Assembly: GCA_034401135.1 (NCBI GenBank)
Contig: JAWZSP010000006.1
Coordinates: 2,046,001 to 2,110,000 of the forward strand
DNA from: Volutella citrinella
Lineage: Eukaryota > Ascomycota > Sordariomycetes > Hypocreales > Nectriaceae
Length of the DNA stretch: 64,000 bases
Reading direction: 5' to 3'
A program made the position numbers and the translations under genes. The number at the start of each line of letters is the position of its first letter. Position 1 is the stretch's first letter. Below the pieces are notes generated by a model. The model did no database searches. It saw only the letters and a list, made by a program, of their open reading frames with translations, and was not told the DNA's origin. Shown piece after piece: positions 24,411-34,748 of this stretch.

Positions 24411-25180
24411 CTGGCGCATACATGTCGGCCTTTGATCTTGGTTCTAGATCTTGGTCTTTATGCGATGATTTGACGTGGTGTTTCTATGGACAATTCGGAA
24501 TGATCATTGAGTAATGGAAGGATGGAGTCTCATAGAGACGGACGCAATGATGTCATTACCGGATCAATTAGGTAGCAGAATACACTGCCTCTCACGGACT
24601 AGAATTTGTGCTATTGTGATGCTTTATTTGATGTTGCTGTTCAGGCGCCGACCGTGACTAGCCGGTATTGACAATGTCCAGCTGGGACGCTCGCTCGTTC
24701 CCCACGTGGCAGCCCTAAATACCACAGAACATTAGTCGCTCATCGTCTCGACGTCTGCCTGTGGCCTGTTCCCGCCGCGACACAGACAAAGGGAACAAAT
24801 TCCGGACACGAGGCAGACAAAGGCCTTGAGTTGGCGATGGGCGCGCTCAAGGCGCTCGCCAACCGATCCCCGCCCAGCAGTGCCGGCACCGTGGGAGCAG
24901 TTCCGTGCAAGAATCGCCTATAGACTTCCGCTATAGGGCAGAGTACACCCGGCCATTACAGCGCAGATATGAAGCTATCTCCAGCATTTGGGATTTTGTT
25001 TGGGACTTTGGCAGCGGGCCTCGACGAGGTGGATCGTCGGGCAAAACAGATGGGCTGCTAGGATTAGGATCGAAGAGTAAAGGTTCACAGCCTAGAACAA
25101 TAGTTAACATTAGGATCGAATCGAATTAGGAGTTCAGATGCTGAGCGTGACTCGACGGAATCAGCTAGGTTCAGACGGAC
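24411..25180. other. convergent intergenic stretch
   Basis: Nothing beyond short chance frames is seen between the RRM gene and the minus-strand gene at 25181. Confidence 0.45.
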
Positions 25181-26159
25181 TCATGGATGCGTATACCATA
25201 GTGATGGGGGTGAGCGCGACCCGCGCACCCGAGAGCCCAGCGCCTCCGCTGCTTCAACTTTGTAGGGAATCATAGGCTGGCCCTTCGATCGCCTCAACAT
25301 ACCTCCAAAAAAGCGCTTATACGCTGTATGACAGACCCTTTCCGGATCTCCGTGCCGTGCGACGTAGCATAATTCCCTTTCCCAGCCACCCGCAGCATCA
25401 TGTCGGCGGTCGCTTAAAATATTGAGTACCAAAGCCTCAACATAACGTTGCCAGGTGGGAGCTCGGATCGCTGTTTTGAGATATGGGAAGCGACCAAACC
25501 CTCCAAGTGGACGTGCGAGATGCAAACTAGCGTCATTGGCAAACATGATGTTGTTGTAAGACCCGTCAGTAAAACCGATGCCCTTCTCCATGGGAAGTTC
25601 CCAGAGAACGTCTTCTATTGTGTAGAGCTGTACGCTGTTCCACAAAGGATCATGGACGGATAGCTCCGGCCAATCCAGGTGGAGGTGCGCCGGGGCATTG
25701 CCGAATGATTCATTCCAAGAGAGCTTTCGCTTGATGGTGAGCGGGCAATTGGCTTTGTGACACAATGAGAGACCTCGGTCCTCTAAAGCCTCGATAGCTC
25801 GCCCAAGTCGATGACCAGGCACCGTGAAACATAATTCCTTGCACTCAAATATTAGCTGATTGGAAGCGAGTGTATGGGTAGGTGTGGGCACTACCTGGAG
25901 AACAATTGGGACAGAGTAGGTAGACATAAGGTGTGAGTCCCAAAGAAGGTTCTCTCCAGCCTTGTTGAGAACCGTCGCAACTCTTTCGCATATTTCCATC
26001 CCAAAATCTTGCTGCGGAAATGGTACGGGTGTAGATGATATGCTCCTCCGGGTTGGAAATGGCGATGGGAACCATGGAGAATTTCTGTCCCATACCCGGC
26101 GGAGCTTGAAGGGACAATGGGTGACATGTTTGTTGTATCGCACGTCGGCAGAAAGTCAT
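25181..26159 (-). pseudogene. hypothetical protein gene with apparent frameshift near 26010-26030
   Basis: A 320-aa frame (26143-25181) carries most of the protein: FGMEICERVATVLNKAGENL, LWDSHLMSTYSVPIVLQVVP, WPELSVHDPLWNSVQLYTIE and LNILSDRRHDAAGGWERELC. Upstream of about 26020 the protein-like reading moves to another frame (26159-25845), which gives MVPIAISNPEEHIIYTRTIS and then should join DFGMEIC. One extra base (or two missing) between these points explains it, and no intron of reasonable length fits. I do not know the function; the start YTRT.. then DFGMEIC.. VATVLNKAG recalls a fungal hypothetical family with a nucleotidyltransferase-like look, but that is from memory and weak. It could be a live gene with a sequencing error. 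Confidence 0.5.
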
Positions 26160-27516
26160 GGTGTTTTGTGTCGCAGGAATAATTGAGGGTCAAATCGTGG
26201 AGAATGGAAGCTTCTGAGGGCTCGAGTGGTGGACAGGACCTCGATGGTCCCGCGCATTCACACGGCTATGGGGATGTTCATCGAGTTCGAAGCATAATCG
26301 GAACGCTTCATGACCAATGAGTCACCGAGTGTCGCTGGTGGGCAGACCCTTGTCCGGATGCGATGGACGGCGGCGCGCACTGGAGCCCAGCAAAAGGCTG
26401 TGACGGACGCGGGGGCTGCACGGCATCTCTAATTAAGATCAAATACCATGGCGTCGAGCGCCTGCATAGCCCATTGAGCCATGAAGCGTGCTGGGATCGA
26501 TGGCTGATACTCGAGGGCGAGATACAAGTGTGTAGTTGCAACGGAGCCCGGCAATGGCCATGGGGGTGGCTCCGACTTCTTGCTGCTCAGTAGGCTGGGA
26601 GTGACTAGAGCAAGTAGAGGTCGCGGTGGTTGACTGTGGGTAGGGTGGCAGGGAGCAGTGATGCACGAGTCTGGGATTTTTATCTCGCCAAGCGGCCGCT
26701 CAGTCCCAGGCGGAGTCTCTTGGAAAGACCCGACGTCAACGAACAGAAAGAGGCAGGAGCTCTACCTTCGGTACTTGCCAATGGCCAAGAAGCTTTGGGC
26801 TAGCGCCATCGCTCAAAACCGATGGGCGTGGCATGCAGATGGCACCTGCCGGGGATGACACCTGCCGGATAAAACTGCCCGAATTCCCCTGCCGTAGCAG
26901 GTCGGGCTTCGCAAGCTTGCCACACGGCGCTGGGCGGCCGCTCGCGATAGCCGCGACCCGTAGTTTTGGTGGTTCGCTTCCTTCGCTCCCAATAAGCACA
27001 ACGACTAGACGCAGAACGAGAATAGCCGGAAATGGCTGCTCAGGAACCACAAACTTTGAATAAATAACGTTTTTGTGTGCAAATCTAAAAATAGTCCTTG
27101 AGAACCAATGTGTAATACCCTCCCCTTGCTGTTGACCCTGTACGTTCAGGCTGCGGCTCTTCCACCCCACGGCAGCCCCAGCCGTGCGTTGCGAATGTGA
27201 ATTGCCAAAAACAACCAACGCCCCTGGCTAGAGCGATTAGTGCGATGATGTAAATGATGAGATATAAACCCGTCATTGGTGTCGCCCCCCACGAGACTGC
27301 CCTACTTGGGTCGAAGGATTGTAGGATCCTGTTGCGCGGCCTCTAGTAGCGACCCAAAGATCCCTACCAGCGCCGTTTAGTCGCGCTCTGACTCTTTACA
27401 CACATCGGAATCTCATAGTCTATATTAAAGAGATTTGCCGCTCATCCAGAATCCTCATACCCGTCGACGACTTCCCCTTCCCCACCGACCGTCTCCCTAC
27501 TCGGACGAAAGCAAAG
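26160..27516. other. intergenic stretch
   Basis: No supported gene is visible. The longest frame (minus 27218-26736) has no motif and looks random. A TATATTAAA-like element at 27421-27429 lies about 90 nt before the secreted-protein start. Confidence 0.45.
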
Positions 27517-28014
27517 ATGAAGTCCTTCAATCTCCTGCTCTTGGGCCTATTCCAGCTCTTGAGCATATTCCAGCTCGCCCTCGCAGCTGGCGGAACAATC
27601 CGATGCGAAAACCAGCAGGTCAACATCACGGTTCCGACGTACATGTACAACATCGCCCGCGACAGCATGTGCGACAACTCGGGGTGCCCGTACCAATCAG
27701 ACTGTGCAATGACCACCAAAGCCTACCCCCCCGTCGCCGATAACGAACCCAAGATTGAGATTGGCATCGAAATCACTCGGAGGAACGTACCGGGAGCGAC
27801 GAGGGGCTTCCCTACATGTTATGTGAGTTGGGGTCGGATGTTGTGTATGTCGTGATAAAGTCGCTAATTAATGCTGGTGCAGAATGCGACCCGACTCATC
27901 ATCGAGAACTGCATATCCAGCACCTCAAATGTCGGCACGTGGGAAAGTGAAAGGGAGAGGTACAGCATCAAGGTCTACAACAAACTAGTGGAAGACGTGA
28001 AGCCAGCGGCTTGA
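27517..28014 (+). CDS. small secreted cysteine-rich protein
   Basis: Exons 27517-27822 and 27883-28014 give 145 aa. Residues 1-23 (MKSFNLLLLGLFQLLSIFQL...) form a clear signal peptide with cleavage likely after LALA. The mature part is about 120 residues with six cysteines: IRCENQQ, MCDNSGC, SDCAMT, PTCY and ENCISS. Six cysteines suggest three disulfides. No known enzyme motif is visible. Such proteins in fungi are often effectors or cell-wall or antimicrobial proteins, but function is not assigned. The intron phase and acceptor (GGTGCAG) are clean. It is followed at once by a 110-bp tandem repeat. Confidence 0.75.
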
Positions 28015-28020
28015 AAGGGA

Positions 28021-28240
28021 GCCATGAGGTGTGTCCTGGTTGTACCATCCAGCAATAGCTACAGTGCGTTGCTGCCATATACAGAAGGAAATCGTCGAAT
28101 ATGTTCATCAAGTTAAGTTGGCGTTTTGGAGTCATAAGGTGTGCCCTGGTTGTACGATCTAGCAATAGCCAAGTGCTGTTGCCGCCATAGACAGAGTGAA
28201 ATCGAAAATGTTCATTCATCTTTAGTCCAAAAGCCGAGCG
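28021..28240. repeat. tandem duplication, period 110 bp, two copies
   Basis: GCCATGAGGTGTGTCCTGGT at 28021 recurs as GTCATAAGGTGTGCCCTGGT at 28131. GGTTGTAC, AGCAATAGC and GAAATCG also recur at the same offsets. It sits between the secreted-protein stop and the converging lectin gene, so it may be 3'UTR for either. Confidence 0.8.
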
Positions 28241-28323
28241 GTGCCGAATCGATCTTGAGATTGAAGTATAAGTCGTCAATGTCCGGGTATATTACATCTC
28301 ATCTATGCTGTGTAAAAGTGTCG

Positions 28324-29793
28324 CTAAATCGTCGTATTCACCTTGCCCGAATAAGTCCAGTCCCAGATCTTGTCGTCGTTGAGCGTCCACTCGTGGATCT
28401 CGCCATTAATTACTCCGTAGAACCTGCCATCGCTGTGGCCGGCGATGGCCGTGAAGCCCTTTGACGGGTCAAGCCCCTGGGGCGTGTTCTGGAACTGCAC
28501 CTTGCCCTGGCTCGTCCACGAGTTCTTGTGGAACCAGCGCGCGACGATGGACCCGCCGTCGCCGATGTTGGCAATCATGACGTTGACGAGGAAGCCGATG
28601 ACCGCAAAGTTGCCGTGGTTTTCCGTCGGCAGCTTGCCCAGGTTGGAATCCTCTGGCATCAATTGTTAGTGACAATTATTCATCATAGACTAGGTTGGGG
28701 TTAGTTGGGCGTATGATTACGTACGAGTCTTTGCAGCTTTGAGGTCCTTGTCCATCTTGTACTCCTCCATGATCTGGGACTGGTCAAAGTACACGCGGTA
28801 TGAAGGCTCCGACGTGTTTCTCCCGCTCGCCAGGCTGGTGAAGCCGAGGCCGCTCCCGGGCGACGCCCTCTTGATCGTCTTGGCCTCGCCTCCCCAGCTC
28901 TGACTCTCCTTCCACTGGAGGTCCTGGTCGGAATTCTGGTACATGAGGACGAGCGGGTGCTTGTCACCGTTCTTGTCGACCGGACGCCATGCGGCAAGGT
29001 TGGATCCTTCACCCGCGTAGACAATGTTCTTCGTCCCGAGTGGGGACTGCGCCCACGTCGAGTTCAAAAGGGCATTGTCCGGCCCAATCTCGGTGATGCG
29101 GTTGCCGTTGGTCAGGACGTAGACGCGGAGGTTGAAGTGGTCGGCCTTCTCCCACCAGCTGGCCACGGCGATGGGCGTCCTGTCGATAATATCGATACCC
29201 TTTCCTTCGGAGTCCGCTTCCCTGAGCTTCTTGGAAACGTTGGCCGTCTCCCAGGTCTTGTTCTCGGCGTCCCACACGGACATCATGAGCTCCATACTTC
29301 GGGCCTGGTAGAAGACGTGGTAGTGGCTGCGTCCCTTGGCGTCCGTCCAATTCGAAGCCGCGAGTCTGGTCTCTGGAAGCATCGAGGCTGGGTCGGCCGA
29401 GGCTGTCGGCGCGTCGGCGCTGGGAGTGCGCGATTCTGTGGCCTGCTTGGAGTTTGACTTGGCCGCCATTGTGCCGCCGACTGCGCCGCCCACGGCACCA
29501 CCGATGATGAGCACGGCGACGATGGCGGCGACGATGAAGAAGAGGCTCCTTTTCAGGCCGCATATCCTCCTATCGCGCGGGACATCGCCGGGGACCTCTC
29601 CGGCGACATCGTGCGACTGGTAGGGTTCGTCGTGTTTAGCGACGAACGGCGAGACAGACACGCTCTCGGGTGGGCTGCTGCTGTTGTTTTCGACGTACGC
29701 GAGCTCCGGGGGGTTGCCTCGCGGATTGGGAACAACCTCGGGGGCGTCCTGGACGACCTCGGGCAGGTCCGAGTATGAGCGCGGATCAGGCAT
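28324..29793 (-). CDS. membrane-anchored fucose-specific-lectin-like protein
   Basis: Exons 29793-28725 and 28652-28324 give 465 aa. Residues 1-80 are hydrophilic and Pro-rich with no signal peptide. RSLFFIVAAIVAVLIIGGAV and the glycine-zipper GGAVGGTMAA (about 82-112) form one membrane helix. A Ser/Thr/Ala linker follows. The remaining 310 residues have repeated beta-propeller-like units, such as SHYHVFYQARSMELMMSVWD, FNLRVYVLTNGNRITEIG and GHSDGRFYGVINGEIHEWTL, as in the fungal fucose-specific lectin family. This suggests a type II protein that displays a sugar-binding propeller outside the cell or in the secretory lumen. Sugar specificity is inferred from family resemblance only. Confidence 0.75.
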
Positions 29794-31409
29794 TGGGGTG
29801 CCGGCGGGTTATAGATTGGCGCTCAACTCGGTCGGGGGCGGGCGGGTGTTGTGTTCGCCATGAAGATGCGGGTAGAGGTTTCACGAGTTTCCTGCCAGGG
29901 ATTCGTCTCTTTGTTTCGACAGCACCGTTGCGACAGGATTTGGACAGGAGGAAGAGACAAGTCGGACCGGGACACGGAGGAGCGGGACCGGCATGATCAT
30001 ATTGGACTGGACCCAGATGCAACTAGGGAATCCCGGAGTCTGTGGAGTTCCCGTGCGGGAGTCAGCGCAGAGCGAGCTGAAGGCTGAGAAGTAGCACGTA
30101 CCGAAGACATGGATGGGACGTCGACTGTCATCGCTGCCGGCATCGAGTGGGACTCGACATGGGGCCTCGATGAGGAGCATCCAGCGATGCACCGCCAACA
30201 GTAGCAATACGAGCTGCAGTTTCGGGATGTGGTCGGGAGGTGGGCATTCTGGAGCGGTTTGTTTGGAGGCTGGAACGCTGTTGGAGCTGCGGATGCTGGA
30301 TGGAGCTGAAGTTGGAGCTGGGGTTGGAAGTTTATTGGATGGATGTCTGGCGGAGCAGGGCTGCGGCAGGGCTGGCGATCCTTCGGCCTATTGGAGCAAC
30401 TCCAGCGAGACGGAGCCCAGTATCCAACGCGCAATGCGCCGATATACCACGAGGGGATGCAGGGGGAGCCATCCAACTCTGCCTAGTGTGCAGCGGATAG
30501 GCACACTCGATTTAGAAATACCTTCGCGACGTGCTGATCAGAAATGCTGTCGGTGGGGCCTTTGTGATGCCTGGCTTGTGATGTGACTCCCAGGCCCCAG
30601 TCAGTGTCGCGCCTGCCAAACAGAGACACACCAGTGACACATTCCGATGGCCCTGCACGGGAGCCGGAAGGAGCATCGCACCCTAACTCCACCGACGAAA
30701 GCTCTACCTCGGTACCTTACCTTAGCCAGTGCTCAGCTGTTGGTTTCTCTCGCCCTATTCAGCCTTGGTAACAGTGCCAGAGTAAGCCGCAGGCCTTCTC
30801 AGCTGCACCGCCAGCAGAATTCAGGACTCCGGGTGGCCACCGCCAAGCTCTGAGCCCACAGGCTGATGGTCCCTCTGTTGCTGGTTGAAGAACGCAGCAC
30901 GGCGCCTAACGCAGGTGGGCTGGCGCTGTTCTGAGGCGCTGCCCACCCAATCTGCCCCTAGCGGGCCTCTTCCGCGCCGCGTCCCCCACTAAGGCGCGAT
31001 GTTCGGCAGGGGCGTTGAAACGTTCGGTCCGGCGGCAGGTCAGCTCGATTTAGCAGTGCCTGGTGCCCTTCTTGCAGGGCTTCCGTATTACGGCGCCTAA
31101 TTGCAGAGCACCCTACGCTACTCGTACGTTGCATCTGTCAGAACAATGGCCGCCGGACCTAGGCATCACAATGAGAGGCGAGCAAGGATGCGGGTATTTT
31201 AGGTACAATGTCGGTGCTTGATTGAGTTGGGTATTAATTAGTGTATTACATCGAGGAGCGAGGAATGGAGGATTGACGCTAGAACCCACAGGGCAACCCC
31301 GAAATGATGGATCCTGGAAGCTTCAACCACTTGGTAGGCACGTGCCATTGAGCAAGTGCTTCTGGTTCGATAGAGATGGGAGGTCGAGATGAAACACGGA
31401 TCGACTACA
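29794..31409. other. intergenic stretch
   Basis: No gene is supported in about 1.6 kb. The left part is the promoter side of the lectin gene. Frames such as plus 30113-30586 and minus 30476-29997 mirror each other and lack motifs. Confidence 0.45.
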
Positions 31410-32924
31410 CTAGATGCTCAAACTGGGCACCGTGTTCCTGAAGGCGTTCCTCCCGTCCAGCTTCCTCTTGATCCTCATGAGCTCCGGGTAGTTGTCGCCG
31501 TAGACTCCGCGCAGATCCGCCTCGGAATTGTCCATAAAGCCAATGTACGCGCTCTCCATGACATTGTCGCCGTCGTGCGCCTCCAGGTCTTGCTTCAGGC
31601 GCAGCGTCCACTCCCTGGCCCGCTGGCCGCCCTGCTCGTCCCGCGCCGTCCCAATCATCTCGACCCAGTAGTACTCGCCGCTGGGCCCAAAGACGGACGC
31701 CGCCTCATGCGACGCCCCGCGGTCGCGAACAAACTGCAGAGAGAACAAGCAGCCCGGACCGGGGATCAGGCCCTGGTGCTTTGCCAGGATCTCGGCCGTC
31801 TTGGGCGTGAGGCGCAGCAGGTTCGCGGTGCGTGCCCGCCCATGCACGCCGACGGGGGCCATCCGCTGGTTGTCGTCGCAGTACGCCTGCAGCGTCTTGG
31901 TACCCGCGCGCTTCACCAGGCAGGTGCCCAGCGCGGCAATCTTGTCGATCCATTCGCGGCCCTGGTCTTGGTCTCTGCCCGCCCACACGACGGAGACGAT
32001 GAAGACGTTGTTGCCGGGGATGCCCACGCCGGCGTGTTGCACGAACAGGGAGCGCGGCAGCCCCTCCGTCTGTAGGAGGCGGTTGTAGGCTGCAAATTGC
32101 GTCGTCCACGCCGCCGTTTTGTCGGTCGAGTCGAAGATGATGGTTCCTGCGAGAATCTAAGGAATGAGAGATGCTCCGCTTGCATCAGGAATAGGATTTG
32201 AGGACTTGCCTCGTGAAAAGGATAGACCTTGATGGTGAGCTCCGTGATGACCCCGAAGCAGCCCCCGCCACCCCGGATGCCTTTCAATGCATCCTCGTCT
32301 GCTTTGACAAGTTCGCCAGCTGCATTGACGTAATGGGCACCCACAATCTGGTCGACTCCGAGCCCGTACTCTCCAGCCAGCGGGCCGTACCCTCCGAGAG
32401 TTGCCCACCCTACATAGCCAATGGAAGAAACGGGGGCCCTATTCTTGTCAGCCCGGGCGGATACTGGATAGTGTGACCTCAGCTTCTCACGTCGGTGTGA
32501 TGAGTCCCTTCTCTCCCAACGCCTTGGCCAGCTCTCCAGTCAGGATGCCGCCTCCAATCTTGGCCGTTTGACTTTGACCGTCGACTTCCACATATTGAAT
32601 ATCGCGCATATCAATCGTCAGTGCGCCGTTGACCTGGCTTCTACCAACCACATCATGGCCGCCGGAGCGCATGACGAACTCCACATTGTGAGCAACGCAA
32701 AGCCGTACCAGCTCCTGGACGTGTATTGCGTTTTGTGGTCGAGCAATCAGTGACGGCCTACTGACTCGGTGAACATAGAATTGCTGGAGATCGGCCCATT
32801 CGTCGTCACTGGGTAGATAGACGTTGATTTCCGGATGGCTGGTCAAGAAGTCCTGGAAGAACCTGAGTGGAAAGGAATGGCTGGGTGACATGGCCAGAAT
32901 ACAGTGAGAATTATAAGATCTCAC
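31410..32924 (-). CDS. FAD-linked oxidoreductase, berberine-bridge-enzyme type
   Basis: Exons 32924-32491, 32438-32210 and 32156-31410 give 469 aa; an inner start at 32891 (MSPSHSF) is equally possible. The FAD-binding PCMH domain shows VMRSGGHDVVGRS, whose His is the usual covalent FAD site, then GALTIDMRDIQYVEV, GGILTGELAKAL, SIGYVGWATLGGYGPL and GGGGCFGVITELTI. The segment GPLAGEYGLGVDQ lacks the second cysteinyl-FAD cysteine, so attachment is likely single. The C-terminus has the BBE tail, YWVEMIGTARDEQGGQRARE and VYGDNYPELMRIKRKLDGRN. Intron 2 has a GC donor (GAG|GCAAGT). Such oxidases act on sugars or secondary metabolites; the substrate is unknown. No clear signal peptide is seen. Confidence 0.85.
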
Positions 32925-33884
32925 TCAAATCATGAGATTGGTAATTTGAATGAAAAAGAGACCGAGACAATTCAACCACTGGTTCCTATCAGAGAATGAG
33001 GGCAGAAATAAGGTGATTCGTGGAGTATCGTGACCGTGCCCGGACATTTTGCATTTGCCGAGCGCAAAGTCCAGCAATCAGCGCAAGGGCGAGCCCGATG
33101 ATGAAGCTCGAGCTAACCAATCCGGACTGCGATGCTGCGCTTGAATTCATATCGAGCTTCCTACCCTGGAAATCCGCCTTTCGCGAACTGAGCGAACCAC
33201 ACAGGACATGGCTCCCTTTGGGATGAGTCTGAGCTCTGGGAGGACGTTACTTCCGCGAGCTGTCCTGTGCTGACTTGATAGACTATACAGAGAACGAGAC
33301 AATGGTATTGCCAAAGACACGAAAATGGCCAAAGACAATGGCCTGATCCAAGATAACGGATCGGGGGGTCCGCGGGCCGCATGCCGTCTTTGACGCCGAG
33401 GGCTGGTGCTCGTGCACGGCCATGGCCTGCTGTTCGCATCAAAGCAATCGCTAGTGTCCCTTGTAGATTGTGGTAATGTGAATTGTGCACTGGGCACTGG
33501 ACTCACACCTGAACTTCGAAAAAGGACAAAGAAAGGCTGGCTGAACAGATTCAGGCCAAGTTCTAGAGCAGAGAACAGCCAGTCAAGTTGGGCGAAGCAA
33601 TGTGCGCTACAACGCCGGGCATGTTCTCGGGCATGGCCTACTCGATTACCTGAAAGATGAAGCCCTTTGCTGAATGGTGGCGGTCAAATATAAAGAGCGT
33701 ATGGGCCTACCTGTGCTTCTCGTCTCAATTCGAGTGAATATATGTACCGATTGCGCTTCAATTCCTCTACTGACTGACTCACACAAACGTCCCAAAGTTT
33801 GAATATCAATCAGGAAACTGCGCGGAAAACACAGAACAATGCTTCGAAATATGTAAGTCAACTACCGCTTGATGTCAGTTCTCC
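32925..33884. other. divergent intergenic stretch
   Basis: No gene is supported. An ATG with a GTAAGT donor at 33839-33858 and an acceptor TTGCAG at 33906-33911 look like a 5' exon and intron for the next gene, but the phases do not match its frame. Confidence 0.45.
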
Positions 33885-34748
33885 GTGAAGTGGACTGGGT
33901 TCGGTCTTGCAGGCGCGGGCGCTAACTTTCCTCCCGTCTCCACACCCCTAAAACAACAACACGCCTCCGATTGTCCTTGGACTGCGCACGCACCTTTGAA
34001 AGTAACTAACGACATTGCTAGCAATACTGTCTTCAAGCCTGGCCGGGCAGTGCTGAGTCTTGGTTCTCAATTGACTCCGAGGGCCCCCAAGTACTGTTGG
34101 AAGGCCCTCTGGTCTGCCGTGCTCCGTCAAGCACTCCAGAGTCCCAACAGCGGTGCCTTCCATGATATACACCAAGACTCAAAGAGGGGCAGCAAGAATC
34201 AGTCGGTTGCTGTCAAGTTTGACATTGTCGCAACTCGGTCCAGCCAGGTCAAGGTGTCATCGACGGATCAAGTATTCCATCTGAAGCGAGACAGCCTCGT
34301 CGGAATAATCAAGCCTCCCAGCAAGGATACCCCACGTGGATGGCAAAAGGCTTTGGAGGAGATGACTGAAAAGCTGGATCGAGCCTATCCAGATAGGGGC
34401 GTCAATTTTGTGCTGGTCGTTGGCCATCGGTGGATGCCATTCCACTGGGTCCCCAAGATTGGGCACTTCGAGGGAAGGGGTCAGCTTCACATCAGGATCA
34501 GCGGCGATGAACTGTGTCCTGTCGACCCGCGAATTCGCACGATTGACGACGCTAAGCTCGCTGACCAACATCACGTAGAAAAGGAAGGCTATTGCCATGG
34601 TGTTATACTTCCCGACATGGCCTACAAGCTCGACCTGTCCACCGCAAAGGGAGCCTCCTTTCCCAGATTCGACATGACGATGCTCATGCGTCTGCTCAAA
34701 TATGTGGGACGTCAACGCTTCACGGGGTTTAATCCTCCCTACCACTAA
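33885..34748 (+). CDS. hypothetical protein, 287 aa
   Basis: This is a single long frame. I do not recognise a family. The N-terminal 45 residues are low in structure and may be partly leader or intron, because a strong acceptor (TCTTGCAG) ends at 33911 inside the frame. From about residue 105 the sequence looks globular: VAVKFDIVATRSSQVKV, VFHLKRDSLVGIIKPP, WQKALEEMTEKLDRAYPDRG, NFVLVVGHRWMPFHWVPKIG and RFDMTMLMRLLKYVGRQRFT. There is no signal peptide or membrane segment. The C-terminal two thirds are probably real coding sequence and the true start is uncertain. Confidence 0.5.
   Translation: MKWTGFGLAGAGANFPPVSTPLKQQHASDCPWTAHAPLKVTNDIASNTVFKPGRAVLSLGSQLTPRAPKYCWKALWSAVLRQALQSPNSGAFHDIHQDSKRGSKNQSVAVKFDIVATRSSQVKVSSTDQVFHLKRDSLVGIIKPPSKDTPRGWQKALEEMTEKLDRAYPDRGVNFVLVVGHRWMPFHWVPKIGHFEGRGQLHIRISGDELCPVDPRIRTIDDAKLADQHHVEKEGYCHGVILPDMAYKLDLSTAKGASFPRFDMTMLMRLLKYVGRQRFTGFNPPYH

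Noticed and set aside
26736..27218. Minus frame of 160 aa
   Set aside because: No domain, no coding-like composition and no splice support.
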